Positions 1 to 12,700 of a DNA stretch of 64,000 nt are shown here, piece by piece (position 1 is the first letter of the stretch; the number at the start of each line of letters is the position of its first letter). The stretch spans positions 18,373,255 to 18,437,254 of the forward strand of contig CM048853.1 in the NCBI GenBank assembly GCA_026545225.1, read 5' to 3'. The notes beneath the pieces are model-generated. The model was not told the origin of the DNA. It saw only the letters and a program-made list of their open reading frames with translations, and made no database searches. Origin of the DNA: Cornus controversa (taxonomy: Eukaryota > Streptophyta > Magnoliopsida > Cornales > Cornaceae). A program made the translations under genes and the position numbers.

Positions 1-296
1 TATCTTCTAGGTCCAATATTTAGGGTCTGTTGCTTCTGGAATAGAAACTTCGCCCGTGAGATATTCATCTTTCCCTCTACTACAGATACACATGAAAACT
101 AATTGTGACCATTGAAGAAAATTATGGCCATTGAGTTTGTGATTGGTGATGAGAGGAGATGAATTTTCTGTGATGTTTGTCTCGGGTCTAGAACTGACTT
201 CCGAGGAAGAGGTCTGTGTGTTCATGCCGTATTTGGTCATGATGAGAGAATGTCAATGAAGAATGGTTTAGGGTTCAGAGACCTGCTCTGATACCA
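1..296 (-). mobile_element. Ty1/copia element F, gag start and primer-binding site (left edge)
   Basis: On the minus strand an ORF from 240 to the window edge encodes a copia gag start: LITNHKLNGHNFLQWSQLV, then GKDEYLTGEVSIPEATDPKY. The primer-binding site TGGTATCAGAGC (complement of initiator tRNA-Met) is at 296-285, directly inside the LTR. The rest of the element lies left of base 1. It is inserted in a plus-strand copia fragment. Confidence 0.8.
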
Positions 297-530
297 TGAG
301 AACTTTGATGAAGAATTTTGGAATTTCTCATTATATAAATAATGAATTACAAACTAATATTTATGCTAAAGTGGCCGGCATTTCAGTCCACAGTTCTAGG
401 AGAAAAACTAGGAAAGAATCCCTCTAAATTAGGAATCCCACCATAATAGGAAACAGAAAGTAAATTCTAATTTAAATAAAGAATAAACAATTCCTAACTA
501 ATTACACAAGGATCGACCCCTTTCTACACA
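297..530 (-). repeat. 5' LTR of copia element F
   Basis: This 234-base LTR reads TGTGTAGAAAGG to AAAGTTCTCA on the minus strand, with canonical TG...CA ends and the PBS immediately after it. On its right the sequence resumes in the reverse transcriptase of a different, plus-strand copia, so this is a nested insertion. The left target-site duplication is outside the window. Confidence 0.75.
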
Positions 531-1281
531 AAGAAAGTACGTGTTGGATTTTTTAGCAAAAACAAGTCTGTTAGGTGGTCGTCCAGTTGAGGCACCTATA
601 GATCCAAACACAACTTTTCGCCGATGATGGTGAATTATTTGACGAACCAAGCAGATACCGACCTCTAGTTGGAAAACTAATTTATTTCACTGTTAATCGA
701 CCGGATATCTCTTATGAAGTTAGTGTAATGAGTCAGTTCATGGAAGCTTGCAGGTGCCACATTGGAATGCTTTCATTCGGATTATACATTATCTAAAGTG
801 AGCTCCAAGTCTCGGTCTATTGCATAAATCCAATGGGCATCTTAAGGTGGAAGGACTTACAGATGCTGACGGGGCTAGTTTGCCTTCAAATAGGTTCCAC
901 AGGTTATTGCACCTTCTTAGGAGGTAATCTAGTTACTTGGAAGAGTAAGAAGCCAACATTTGTTCATACTTTAGTGAGTTGACATAGTTACAACATTTTC
1001 GTAAAGAACTTGGCCTTGGAGTTCAAACTCCTCTTTCATTGTTTTGTGATAATCGAGTAGCTATCCATATTGCCTCTAATCCATTGTTCCACGAAAGAAT
1101 AAAGCATATTGAAGTTGAACGTCACTTCATCCGAGACAAAATATTGACTGGAAACACCTCTACTCCATTCGTGAAGTCCGAAGATCAATTAGCCGATATG
1201 TTCACGAAGTCTCTTAGTCAAAATCGATTGAAGGCCATTTGTTCCAAGCTAGGATTATATGATATATACTCTCCAGCTTGA
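531..1281 (+). pseudogene. Copia element G, end of RT and RNase H, broken
   Basis: Frames on the plus strand encode KYVLDFLAKTSLLGGRPVEA at the start, then a broken RNase H region, then an intact stretch from 1039: FCDNRVAIHIASNPLFHERI and HIEVERHFIRDKI, ending in DIYSPA with stop at 1279-1281. The usual DADW/AGS region is frameshifted. Copia F is inserted at its left edge. Confidence 0.8.
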
Positions 1282-1288
1282 GAGGGAG

Positions 1289-1465
1289 TGTTAGAATTGT
1301 TAGGATATTTTTGTAATTAGGTTAAACCCAAAAGGGTATTTTAGTCCTTTACTATCCTTTACTCTCTTGTATACTAGACATACACACTTGAGGTTTGAGG
1401 AGAAATAATACACACACAAAATCATTCATCCATCTCTCTCTCTCTCTCTCTGTGCAGAATCAACA
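1289..1465 (+). repeat. 3' LTR of copia element G
   Basis: A purine-rich tract (GAGAGGGAG) precedes TGTTAGAATTG at 1289, the typical PPT-LTR junction. The LTR probably ends at CAACA around 1465 after a CT microsatellite at 1432-1452. The right boundary is estimated. Confidence 0.55.
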
Positions 1466-3038
1466 AAGCCCATGCCATAAAATCACATTGGAAAAATAAC
1501 TAAAGCAAGTGAAAGATAAGAATCACATATTTATGGGAAAAAAAAAGATGAGAATCACATAGTTGTGCAAAATGTTCATGTCATATTATGGGAACACTGT
1601 TAGACACAGTTTGATATCATGGGAATAATCTATTAGAAAACTGCACTTACATCAGAGCATCTTGGAGAGTAAATTTAAGCATATTAACAAAGGAAATTAA
1701 CAAAGTGAGACTTCACTTGTCCAAATTTGAGTTTACTGCTACATAAAGAACTTCTAAAAAGAGCCAAGCATCTGGTTCAAAGCCCAGGTTCCAGCCTGTA
1801 ACCTTTTTACAGAAACCAGTTCTAAACCTCACATAGACATCGTCGCCTGTTGCAATGGTAAATGGTTGGACTACAAGTGTGAGGTTGTGGGTTTGAGTCA
1901 TAGAGCAGCCACTTTGTGCAAAATAGCAAATGTTAGGCTCTCTATCTAGTCTTTCCCTCCCAATACTCTGCATGGGTGGGACATACGCTTTAGTTCTGAA
2001 CTTCACAAGGAATCTCTCCAATTAATTAAGAGAGAGAGAAAGAGGTGTTGAAGGCTGGAAGTCCAGTAAACTGAGGCTCAGGATCTCAAGCTGGGTTGAT
2101 GAGCGAACTAGGTCTATGCATGTATTAGTTATTATCTTTGCAGAATAAGGTGGTTCGTATGCAATAAAAAGATAAGGGGTTCTGCAAAAGGTCAGCACAC
2201 AAATGGAACCCTGCTTCAATAATTATTACCGAGTAAGTCATACAACACAAATCACACCACACAATGTTACCATGATAATAAGATGTTTTAGGCCCCCTTT
2301 AATTCCACATAATTCTCAGAAGAACAAAGAACCTCCATTTTGAACAAGAACATAATATTACATGGATAGAATACCAAAAGTGAATTTTCGGAAGTCCTTT
2401 CTGAAAAAGCCGTACCCTTATATGACATGCTTATCATGTGAAAAATATCATAGACAAATCCTTGCGCAGGAAAATATTGTACAGTGACCAAGAAAAGGGA
2501 CAAGTGGTCAAACAGATCCAAGATTGCTATTTAGCGAGTTAACAATGACAATAAAACCTTCAAAAGGCTTAGTCAAGAAAAAAGGACAATATATGGGATT
2601 ATAAGATAATATTATATGAAACAAATTGAAGTAACAATAAGACTTATATGTCCAAAATCAGCTTTAATTGAGCGCACACAAAATATATTATCTTTCTCAG
2701 GTGAAATCAGGGAAAAAAGATAAGTCATCAAAGATTTCCATCAACTTCACAGTAATACCATAATTTTAATAGGCTGAAGTAGACTTGAGAGAACTCTATG
2801 TTTCTTTTTACATGTTTTAAGTGTTTGAATTTTATTGACAGACAAAATAGACATCTGAAATTGAAATAATATATTTTGAGGTGCCAATGAAAATTTAAAA
2901 TCATGAAGAAAGGCACAAAGAAACTAGAATCTATCTTATGAGCTGGGTTCAATTCTACAGTCCTCCCCTCTCGCTCCAAAGAGAAGAGAAAGGAGACGAG
3001 CAGAAAATAAAATAGAATAAAACAAGTGTTAGACATAC
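1466..3038. other. Intron sequence 3' of visible exon 12, no gene recognised
   Basis: No coding exon of the NQR-like gene could be found here although the next one is expected to the left. The only structured part is a possible SINE around 1845-2010. The rest is AT-rich with short unrelated frames. Confidence 0.5.
1845..2010 (+). repeat. Possible tRNA-derived SINE
   Basis: The stretch contains GTTGCAATGGTAAATGGTTG followed by GGGTTTGAGTC, which resembles a pol III B box (GGTTCRANYCC). It continues with pyrimidine-rich unique sequence, as in plant SINEs. The A box is weak, and no flanking duplication was identified. Confidence 0.4.
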
Positions 3039-3158
3039 AGTTTTGATGTCTTCCGCTTTATAGTCTATGACCCGATCAACTCCCAAATCTCTCAAAAGCT
3101 TAGCCTTTTCACCACCACCACAAGTTGCAACCACTTTATTTCCAGCTAACTTTGCAAG
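3039..3158 (-). CDS. NQR: NQR-like visible exon 12 (MDR Rossmann second half)
   Basis: The exon has 40 codons, acceptor AAGTGCAG and donor GTATGT. It encodes [20 protein letters not shown], then [20 protein letters not shown]. This directly continues the preceding AVQ across a 5383-base intron and is typical of the MDR Rossmann fold ([25 protein letters not shown]). The following exon, expected to begin with a short basic stretch and continue to the GGxMFDxCLNALA-type region, is not present in 1-3038. Confidence 0.93.
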
Positions 3159-6100
3159 CTGCACTTACCACGGTTCAAATTAGAAGAGTCGTCATCATAA
3201 TGAGAAAGATTTGCAAAAAGAAAAAAAAAAAAAAAAGAGATAAAAGAAGTTAATGTTCAATCAATCATGACATGATTTTATGAATAACACATGGAAAGAG
3301 AAATCTTAGGGGAGTAATATTCGACCCAGAACCTGGCCCCATCCTCCTGATGGTGCCAGCTAGCTCACTTGTATTGTCTTCCTGTGGCTACCTGAGACCT
3401 GCGCTAGAATTTTGCCTCTGTGACGTATTTGTAGACCTCTGGTCATGGGGAGAGCTAAACCCCATCATGTAGCCCACTGTTCCCTTTGGACCAGAAATAA
3501 AAAATAAAAATAAAAATAAAAATAGATGAAACTACCATCAGCAGGATTGCCCGGGCAAACAATGTGCAATTTTGTTACAAGCACATTAGATATTGCTTAT
3601 TTGCAATCTCTGTATATAAGAAGAAACTATAGTTTGTTTCCACTTTCAACTTCAACAATAGTAAAATACAATGATTCTAATTAGCCAGCGAATGACTTAC
3701 ATGCCATCTTTTTTTTCTCTTTTTTCCTATATGCTTACCACCAAGTTAAGATATAGCCAACTTGAACAGGATTTACTTTGACTACAACCATTTGGTGGAA
3801 GAACAGGATCAATAGCCATCTTGTTGATAAAATAAAATAAATTGAAGAGAGAAATTAAACAAGAAGAACAGAAGAATATAACGTGGTTCGGCCACTACAG
3901 CCTACATCCACGGCACACAAAGCCCAAAGGGTGGCTACATTACTTTTATTGTATTCTCTCTTAGTTTTGTTTACAATGACCACCTCTATTTATGTAAGGA
4001 CCGGATTATTTTTGACCGGTTCCGGATTATTTTTGGACCGGATTTCTTTTTCCGAATTAATTAATTTCAGAAGGATGTGAGAATATATATATATAAATGG
4101 AATTATATATATATATATAGATGGAGAAAGTATATGTATATGAGATTATATAATATGGATGGACGATGCACATATATATATATATATAGTAGATATATTT
4201 ATATTTAATTATAAATATATATATAGATACATGTATATTATTAAACATGTATGTGGAGGAGTATGTGGGTATATACGGTATTGTATAATGTATATGTATG
4301 TAAGTGTTTAACTATACACATGTGGTGATATATATATATATATATATACATATTATATGTATGTATGTGAACATGTGGAGGAGAATGACTAATGGGACAT
4401 GTCGTGTGAGAGAAAAGAAAGAAAGAAGGGTTCAAAATGAAAAGAAGAGAAAAGCAGACCAATGTGGTCGGCTGGGAGAGGAGAAAAAGAAAGAAAAGAA
4501 AAAGAGAAGAAGAAAGAGAGAGAAAGAAGAGAAACCGAGAAGGAGGAAGGTGGTGTCCAACGGTGGGGACTTGGCTGAGTCTTCTCACATGGGTTCTGTT
4601 CGGGACAGTGGTGGCGGACCGTGGCTGGGCTGTGAGATGGTGTGTTTTACGGCGGCAATGATGGTTGAGCTTGGAGGATCGGTTTGAGGCAGCCAGTGGT
4701 GATCATGGCTGGGTGAGGTTTAAGACCATGGTGGTTCGACCATGGCAGTTCTGATCGGCTGACGGTCTGGTGGTAGTTGGCCATGGAAGATGACCGGAGT
4801 AGTGGCTGGTTTGTGTTCGAACTAGGCTCCCTATGGTTCGGTTTTGGTGCTGGGTTTTCACGGTTGAAGTGAGGGTTGAGGGTGGTGGTGAATTGGTTGT
4901 TTGGTACTCCGGTGAAACTTGGGCAGCGAGGTGCTTGTCAATGGTGGTACCGAGATGGTTGAACTCGGTTGAAGTGGTTTTGGGTTCCATGGTTTTGAAT
5001 GGGGGTTATTTCCCATGGTGACCATGGGAGCTTGGACTTTTGGCAGTGGGCTTTGAGATTAAGATTGGTAGTTCACGGTTGGGTCTTTGCGGCAGTGGCG
5101 GTTTTGATTGGCAGCAAGGATGGTGGCTTCAATATGAATGGTGTTTGGTTTGGACTTGAACAGTGGACCGAAATAATAAATTGGGTTTACTTTTTCTTGA
5201 CCCAATTGGAGATTTAATTCGGATCAATTAATTGGGCTGGTTTAATTGGCTTGAAGATGGGTTGGACTTGAGACTTGAATTTAAATTCAGCTTCCCATAG
5301 ACTTTGGATATGCGTGGCCGTGTAACACAATTCCGGCAAAACAGTGGATGACGATCTTTTCAACTTTCTCGAAATTGGAGATTTTTGGAGTTCTCACTCA
5401 AATTGAGGTAGGGGTGTGAAGTTTTTCTTTGCTTTAATTCTATAGGTCCTTTAACTATGACATGAAGGATAGATTCAAGATTTCGTGAGATTAGGGTTTG
5501 GTGTATATGTTTATATATTTATGAAAATGTGATTTATGCATATGTATATGTCTAACATGTTAGTTAGGGCTTATATATGTTGCATATGTGAAATTGAGAC
5601 GTTGAATGTAGTTTGTTGAAATTGTGTTCATTTGATGAAAATATGACTTTCTTAAAAAATGCATAAGCACGATGATTTTCATGAGATGAGTGGAATGACA
5701 TTGTGACAAGCTTGAGTTGAGAAAGAAAATGCATTGCATTGTGTGGGATATGTGCATTTATGTGATAATGTGCACTATGTGAAAAGCGAGTTTTTGGGGC
5801 ATCACAACATGAGAATTAAGATAAGGGCATGGATCCCTAGGGTAAAAGACCCAAAACTTGGCCAAGTGGATGGCGCTTCCATCGCGTTAGTAGCCCGAAA
5901 AGCGTAACCAGAGTTTGGGTGCCGAAGAGACCCTTACTATTGGTGTGATAAGCTAGTCTCCATTGAATTGCTTTCCGGATTTATGTGGCGTGAGTTTATA
6001 TATGAACTATAATTTGTTCAACTTGATATATATGTATATATATATTGAAATGTAAAGCATCACACATGATTTCTAAAACTTGATTGTTTTGAAGGTAAAA

Positions 6101-9100
6101 CATATGGATATTTGTCATGTAGACATGTAGTGATTTTATATGCATTCATGCATGGCTGCCTGAATTAGAGTAGAGTTGGGTGGATCATTCCTACTGAGCC
6201 GTCGTGGTGCTCACTCCCTTTTCCCAAACTCTTTTACAGATAAAGCAACCATGGAGGATGAGGCTTAGAGAGCTAGAGTGGTTTGAAAGGACATTTTAGA
6301 GTTTCTGTTGGATATAGTATTTATGAATTGTGTATTTGGCTATCCATGCCAGTAATTATGTGGCATGTGGATTATATTGATGTGAGACTACAATTACAAT
6401 TATGTTAGTTAATTTCTCCAGTTGTAATTATACATGTGATATTATCTATTTGAGATGGACATTCAGGGTTTGATTGTTTAAATTGAGGAATATGATTTTT
6501 CTTAGAATGTAACAAGGAAGTTGGATTGTAATGATTTTTATAACTAGATTGTGGAGTGACAACCCAGTCACCCTCGATTTTCGGGACTCGGGAATTGGAG
6601 CGTGACAATTTATAGGAGAAAGAATACACGTGATAAATATGAAAAATATATTAATGGAAGATTCCTAAAATCAATCCCTTAAATCATCTTCTATCAAGGC
6701 TTAAATCACTCCAATAATATATTCTCTAACACCCCCCCTAAGTTGGTACACGGAGATTTTAGCTTAAGTGTCCAACTTGAAACTAAATATGAAGTTTTAG
6801 GGGATCCGAGTCGAGTTGATCTGGAGATCCGAGACGAGTTGATCCGAAGATCCAAGACGAGTTGATCCTGAAATCTGAGACGAGTTGATTCGGAGATCTG
6901 AGGCGAGTTGATCCGAAGATCCGAAATGAATCTATACCATGTTGATAAAATAAAATAAAATTGAAGAGAGAAATTAAATAAGAAGAACAGAAGAATATAA
7001 CATGGTTCGGCCACTACGGCTTACATCCACGGCAAACAAAGCCCAAAGCGTTACATCACTTTTATTGTATTTTCTCTTAGTTTTGTTTACAATGACCACC
7101 TCTATTTATAGGTGAAAGAATACAAGTGATAAATATAAAAAATACATTAATGGAAGATTCCTAAAATCAATCCCTTAAATCATCTTCTATCAAGGCTTAA
7201 ATCACTCCAATAATATATTCTCCAACACATCTCATTATCAGATACTAGATCGAATTATGTTATGATACAGAGCAACACTTTGGTGTCTCATTGTGTGATC
7301 TCAACAGGCAAGTGCATAAATGATTCATCAATGCGAGAATTTTAAGAAATATATTACCCGAGGAATTGATCTCTATGCTAGTGAGTTCAAAATTCTTAAG
7401 GTATTCCAAGATTTAACCATGATGAAATGACATATTGGTCAAACAAGAACAACAGGGTGTCTCGTTGTGTATATTCAGTGGTCCGTGACTAGTTGTTTCA
7501 TGCTTTGGTCGGAGTATGGGAGTGTTTAATCCTGTCCTTGTGGCTTTGAAAGCGAGCCACTCCGATTTATTGGAGCCCGGAGCTCATGGAAATTTATTAA
7601 ATTTAATCAAGATGATTGATTAACTAACTGATTTATTAAGATTAAGGAAGATGTAACTTGAGTGGAAACCACATAAAGTTAACCGAGATGGATAACTAAT
7701 TAATGATTTGAGATTGAGGAAACGGTTATATGGGGAAACTGTTTGAATTTTGAAATCTAATATAAGAATTAATGAGATATTAATTATTATATGAGACTGG
7801 TTATGATAATGAATGATATATAAATTATTTAGTATTGAGGTGAATATATGATAATTTTTGAGATAATAGTTATTATATGGATTGAGGCTGAGTAAAATTG
7901 TGTAGTTTTCTTCTATTGTGGTTGGAAAGAAATATAATAATCAATTAGATATTAATTATTATATGAAATCGGCGGTGATCATATATGAAACTTGATTAAA
8001 TAACTTGAGATAAGTTAAGCATGATTAATGTACCTTTTACAATTTGCTTTTATATATGGAAGTATAAGATAAGATCAATTTGCTGAGCAATGATTGTGTT
8101 GAGCAGTTTTCTTGTTGGGCTTGTGAGCGTCTATATCTTTTCAGGTACTCATGGATTGACATGTGATAGAGAGACACTTGATGGACTAGAGCTCTATTCT
8201 GGAGATTGTTTCTTTGAGTGAGTGAGTTAGTTTTATTTGAGCGGCTTTTGTAGTGAGGATAACCGTGCGATGAATATTACTTATATTTGTTTGGTTTATG
8301 TCAGTGTATATTGTGGACATGATTTATTGGATTTATGATGTTAATTGATGGTATAATTATTTAGATTTATTTTGAGTGGTTATTGATATTGGAATTGAGC
8401 TGGGCACCAAGTTTATGTACTTGGACTAGATGTTCCACTGTTTAAATAGGGGGCGTGACATCTTACATATTTGGCAGTACATAACAAATTAGCAATCAGA
8501 AACTACCATAACAAGGTTCTACTAATATTTGGAAAATAAACCTGGACTGCAAACTGTCCAGTCCCTCCTGCAGCAGCAGTGACGAGAACTACTTCTCCAG
8601 AAACCATTTGTGCTGCCTACAAGTTCCCAAAAAACCACGTCATCAATCAACTGCTGTCTGATTGACACAGAAATTACCACAACTGACAATATCTCGAACA
8701 AGTCTGAAAAAAAAAATGAAGTAATAAACCTTTTCTAAAGCAATTGATGCGGTAAGTCCAGATGTAAGCATGGCAACAACTTCAGGATCTGGTCTGGCAA
8801 CAGGAAGTATGTGCTTTGAGGTAACCTAAATTATACAAAAGCCAAAAGTGATAAATTTAATTGTCAAATTAATTACGATTAACAAGAAAATGAATATGGT
8901 GAACAAGGAAAATTAAAGGACAAAGCAAACTTCGCAAAAGACAAGAACTAGTAATTTTATATAAAGTGTACCATCATGAATTCAGCATAACTTCCAAAAG
9001 TCATGAGTGCAACAGGAGTTCCAACTTTCAAGTTATCAACAGAACTGCCCACCGCAGCAATAATTCCAACAGCCTACAATATAAGGAGATTGATTTAATG

Positions 9101-9705
9101 GCCAGAAAAGGAAAACAAAAAACAAAACAAAAAATTCTATCAGCGGAAGGACAGAAACACTTGTTAAGAAACATAAATTCTGTCAAGGATCCTCAGGGTT
9201 CCATTTACATGGTAGGAGGCTTGAGGCAATGTCTTTCTATCAGAATGATACTTATTTAATATTTCCAGGATGTTACTAGGAACATCAATGTCTTGCACTG
9301 CCTTTGACACACTGAAATTTTGTCTATTTCTGCATCAGGACTTCAGAGCAGTTATGATGTTTGAGCAAGTAATGAATGTCGGTGTTAAGAGAGTGGGGCA
9401 TATTAATCCCCTTCACAACGTTTGCATCGATAATCAAATATAATTCCTACAAAACCATTGTTTAATTTTAGAATTACAGAAAAATTGTTTAAGTTCTCTC
9501 ACATTAAGTGATACCAGTATTTTGGCTTTGAATAACACTAGCACACAGGAATCACCAACACGCCCAAACATCTAGGGTCTATGTCAACAACATTAACAAA
9601 TTTATATGAAAAAGAGCATTCAGAAAGGCTGACAGCATAGTGAATTCCAACAGTAATACTACCCTGAGAAAGAAAATTAAGATTCTCCAGAACAAGGAAA
9701 TACGC

Positions 9706-9782
<77 letters not shown>

Positions 9783-12700
9783 AAGCCTCTCAATATAATG
9801 AATATTACAAAAATCATTTCAACTGAAATGAAATAAAACATTCTATATACTAAAATTGCACATTAGAGCAAACAATTATCAAAATTGCGTCTAACAAACT
9901 ACCTTGAAACATATGGACTTTAAGTAGGCTTCTCTCAAACATTTAAAAGTTACAGAACACTGCTGACCAAATTTCACCATATAGTGACTACAGAATGCAA
10001 GATTAACTGCACATTTCTACAAGTAATATCAGCATCATGACACCATGTCACTCAAATTAGTATTCTCCGCACCTCAAAACCAGCATCAAATGGAAGATGG
10101 GAGCCAAGGTCTCTGTTGTTGCCACTGAAATAACGGCCCGAACTAAAATTTACCTGTCCACAAAATGCCCATTTTAACAAACATTTGAAACTGAGGACAG
10201 ATATTGGTCACCCTAGGAAGATGTTAATCCTTTCCACTTGGATCACAAGCCAATCTAGATTGACCAGGCAATGTAAGCTCATGTCAGTAACAAAATGGTC
10301 AAAATATGCAAGGACATATGCATGCAAAAAAAATTAACAAGACAAATTTATGTTTGTATGCAGATATTATATACAGAGGAAAAAAAGAAAAAGAAAAAGA
10401 AAGAGGGTAAACAGACTAGGTGTTAAAGTATGGAATAACAAATTATGGAATGTGAAAATGGATACAGAAAAAAAAATCAATGAAAGCAGATAAAAAAGAA
10501 ATGAAAAGAAATACATAAAGTTTGGGATCCTTTCTAATTCCATATTCCTCACCCCAATTTATTTTCTCAAATTAGTTGCTATTTCTGCTCATTCAGACTC
10601 TCCTCATCAAAATTCCTAATGGCTAACCACAACCCAGATGTTCTCCCCTCCTAAAGCCCTCCAGAAAATTAAAAATAAGTAAATAAACATTGAGCATCCT
10701 GCTGAGCTTTACAGAATTCATAATCTAGTTGTCAATGCTACAATATAAGCCGTGTGGCTAAAATGATTGTTATAGGTGATTAGCTATAATTTGGCGAGAA
10801 AATATGCAGGGATAAGGAGGAAGAGGGGGAGATAACCAAGAAACAGGCTGCTTCAAGTTCTGACAATTATCAACAATGCAAAAAGCAGACATTCCACATC
10901 CAAATGGGAATCATTCAACCTTTGTTGTGGTGGAGGTACCCAAAAGTAAGGAGAAAAATTGAATTCCTATAAACAGTCAGCGGCTTAAATATAAATTTGA
11001 CTTCAGAGACAATCATATCAAAAAGACAAACTAAGAGTAACTTAAAATTAAATTGAAATTTCCTATAAGTTAAAGTAACTTTATGGAGAGAGAATAAATT
11101 ACAAACCCTCTAACTACCATCTACCTTGCACATAGACAATCAAAAAGGCTCCCCAACTACCAGTGATTAATAAGCATGGATTGTTCTGCACAAGTTAGCC
11201 ATAAGGGGCCACATTGCTGTGACTAGGACATCTATTCTGTCACGCAGCCAATCAGCCAGCTGCTCACTCAGCTTATTCTAGTTTTATGTGGTTGGTCAAA
11301 AACATTACGTTTTTTGAGATATTCAAGATACACGAAAGTGAACAAGATGTATGCAAATTCCAACAATCTATATTAGTTCCAACAATAAAAAGAAATATAA
11401 AATCAATTCCAAGGGGAGCCACAAACTCACATCACTAGCGTTAACACCGGCATAAATGGTCTTCACAAGGACATGATCTGGATTAATTGGCAATCTCAAT
11501 GGCATGCGCACTATGCTGGTAGCACTACGAAAGTTGTGACTCATGGTGTGAACAACTCTAGAAAACAAAAATCAGTGTCAAGAAACTTATTAAAACAATC
11601 TGTTGGCTTCTGAATAAACATGAACAAATGACGATTAAATCCACCAAGTAGAAGAAGAAGCTGGCATAGATGCATTCTTAAAAAATGAATGAGGTAATTT
11701 CATGGGAATGAAATATGGAGAAAGTGAAATATGCTGAAGAAAAGCATATTAAAAATATAAGCAACAAGACAGAGCACAGCTTAGAATGAGTATTTTAAGA
11801 GCTTGTCACGAAACTAACTGTGTAAAGAACTATAAATCAGGGAAATGTAAATTGTTCCCAAATTATGGCTCAAAATCTCATTAATAACAAAATTTAAATT
11901 TTAAAAATATATATTTATGAAATTACTATTTGAATTTAAGAATAAGAACCTCCCGATCGAAAAGAAATTAGTGAAGTGAAAATCCAGAACCATATCATTC
12001 AATTAGTTCTTTGACGCAGCTAACTCAACTAGAAGTATATCATTCGGTTGTAAGACATAAGTAGTTATCTTTTACCTTCTCTAAGTGGTTCAATTTGATC
12101 AAACAGAACTAAAAGTAAGAGGCCAGGAGCCCCACGACAATGTCACGGGATACATAGAGATTAAAAAAAAAAGCAAGATTTAACCACTAAGAAGGGATAA
12201 TAATGCCACAGTTATTACACCATCTATTCCTATACACTTTGAAAGCTGAAGACACCAGAACCCAAGTACCCAATTATCTATCTCACTCTCAAATAATCTA
12301 TTTTTATACCATTTGAAGGGTTCATCGTGACACAAGACCTTAATACGTCAGAGTACGCAATGCCCCAAACTAAATCTAAAAGGGTGTAAATGATGACATA
12401 TATAGATAATTAGCATAGTTATAGGACATATGTTGATTATCTGTTGACATATATAGATAATTAGCATAGTTATAAGACATGTACTGATTATGTGTAATTA
12501 GCATAGTTATAGAAGTTGATTATTCGCATTTAATTTATTTCCTTCTTTGTACTATTTAAACGCCCCTCAAGGAGAAGAATACACACAGTGAATTATTCCT
12601 ATTCCTTTATCTCCAGAGAAATCTTCATGGTATCAAAGCTCTCTAGAGATGAATTTTAAAACCCTAATTTTTTTCTTTTAGGTTGTTCTACAAATACACC

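Noticed and set aside
1..3038. Search for the exon following visible exon 12
   Set aside because: No minus-strand frame resembling the C-terminal MDR region was found; short frames at 1713-2021 and 2022-2219 have no similarity.
4241..4588. Long minus-strand frame rich in Ser, Phe and Leu
   Set aside because: It is the complement of an A/G-rich tract within a solo-LTR-like element; low complexity and no domain.
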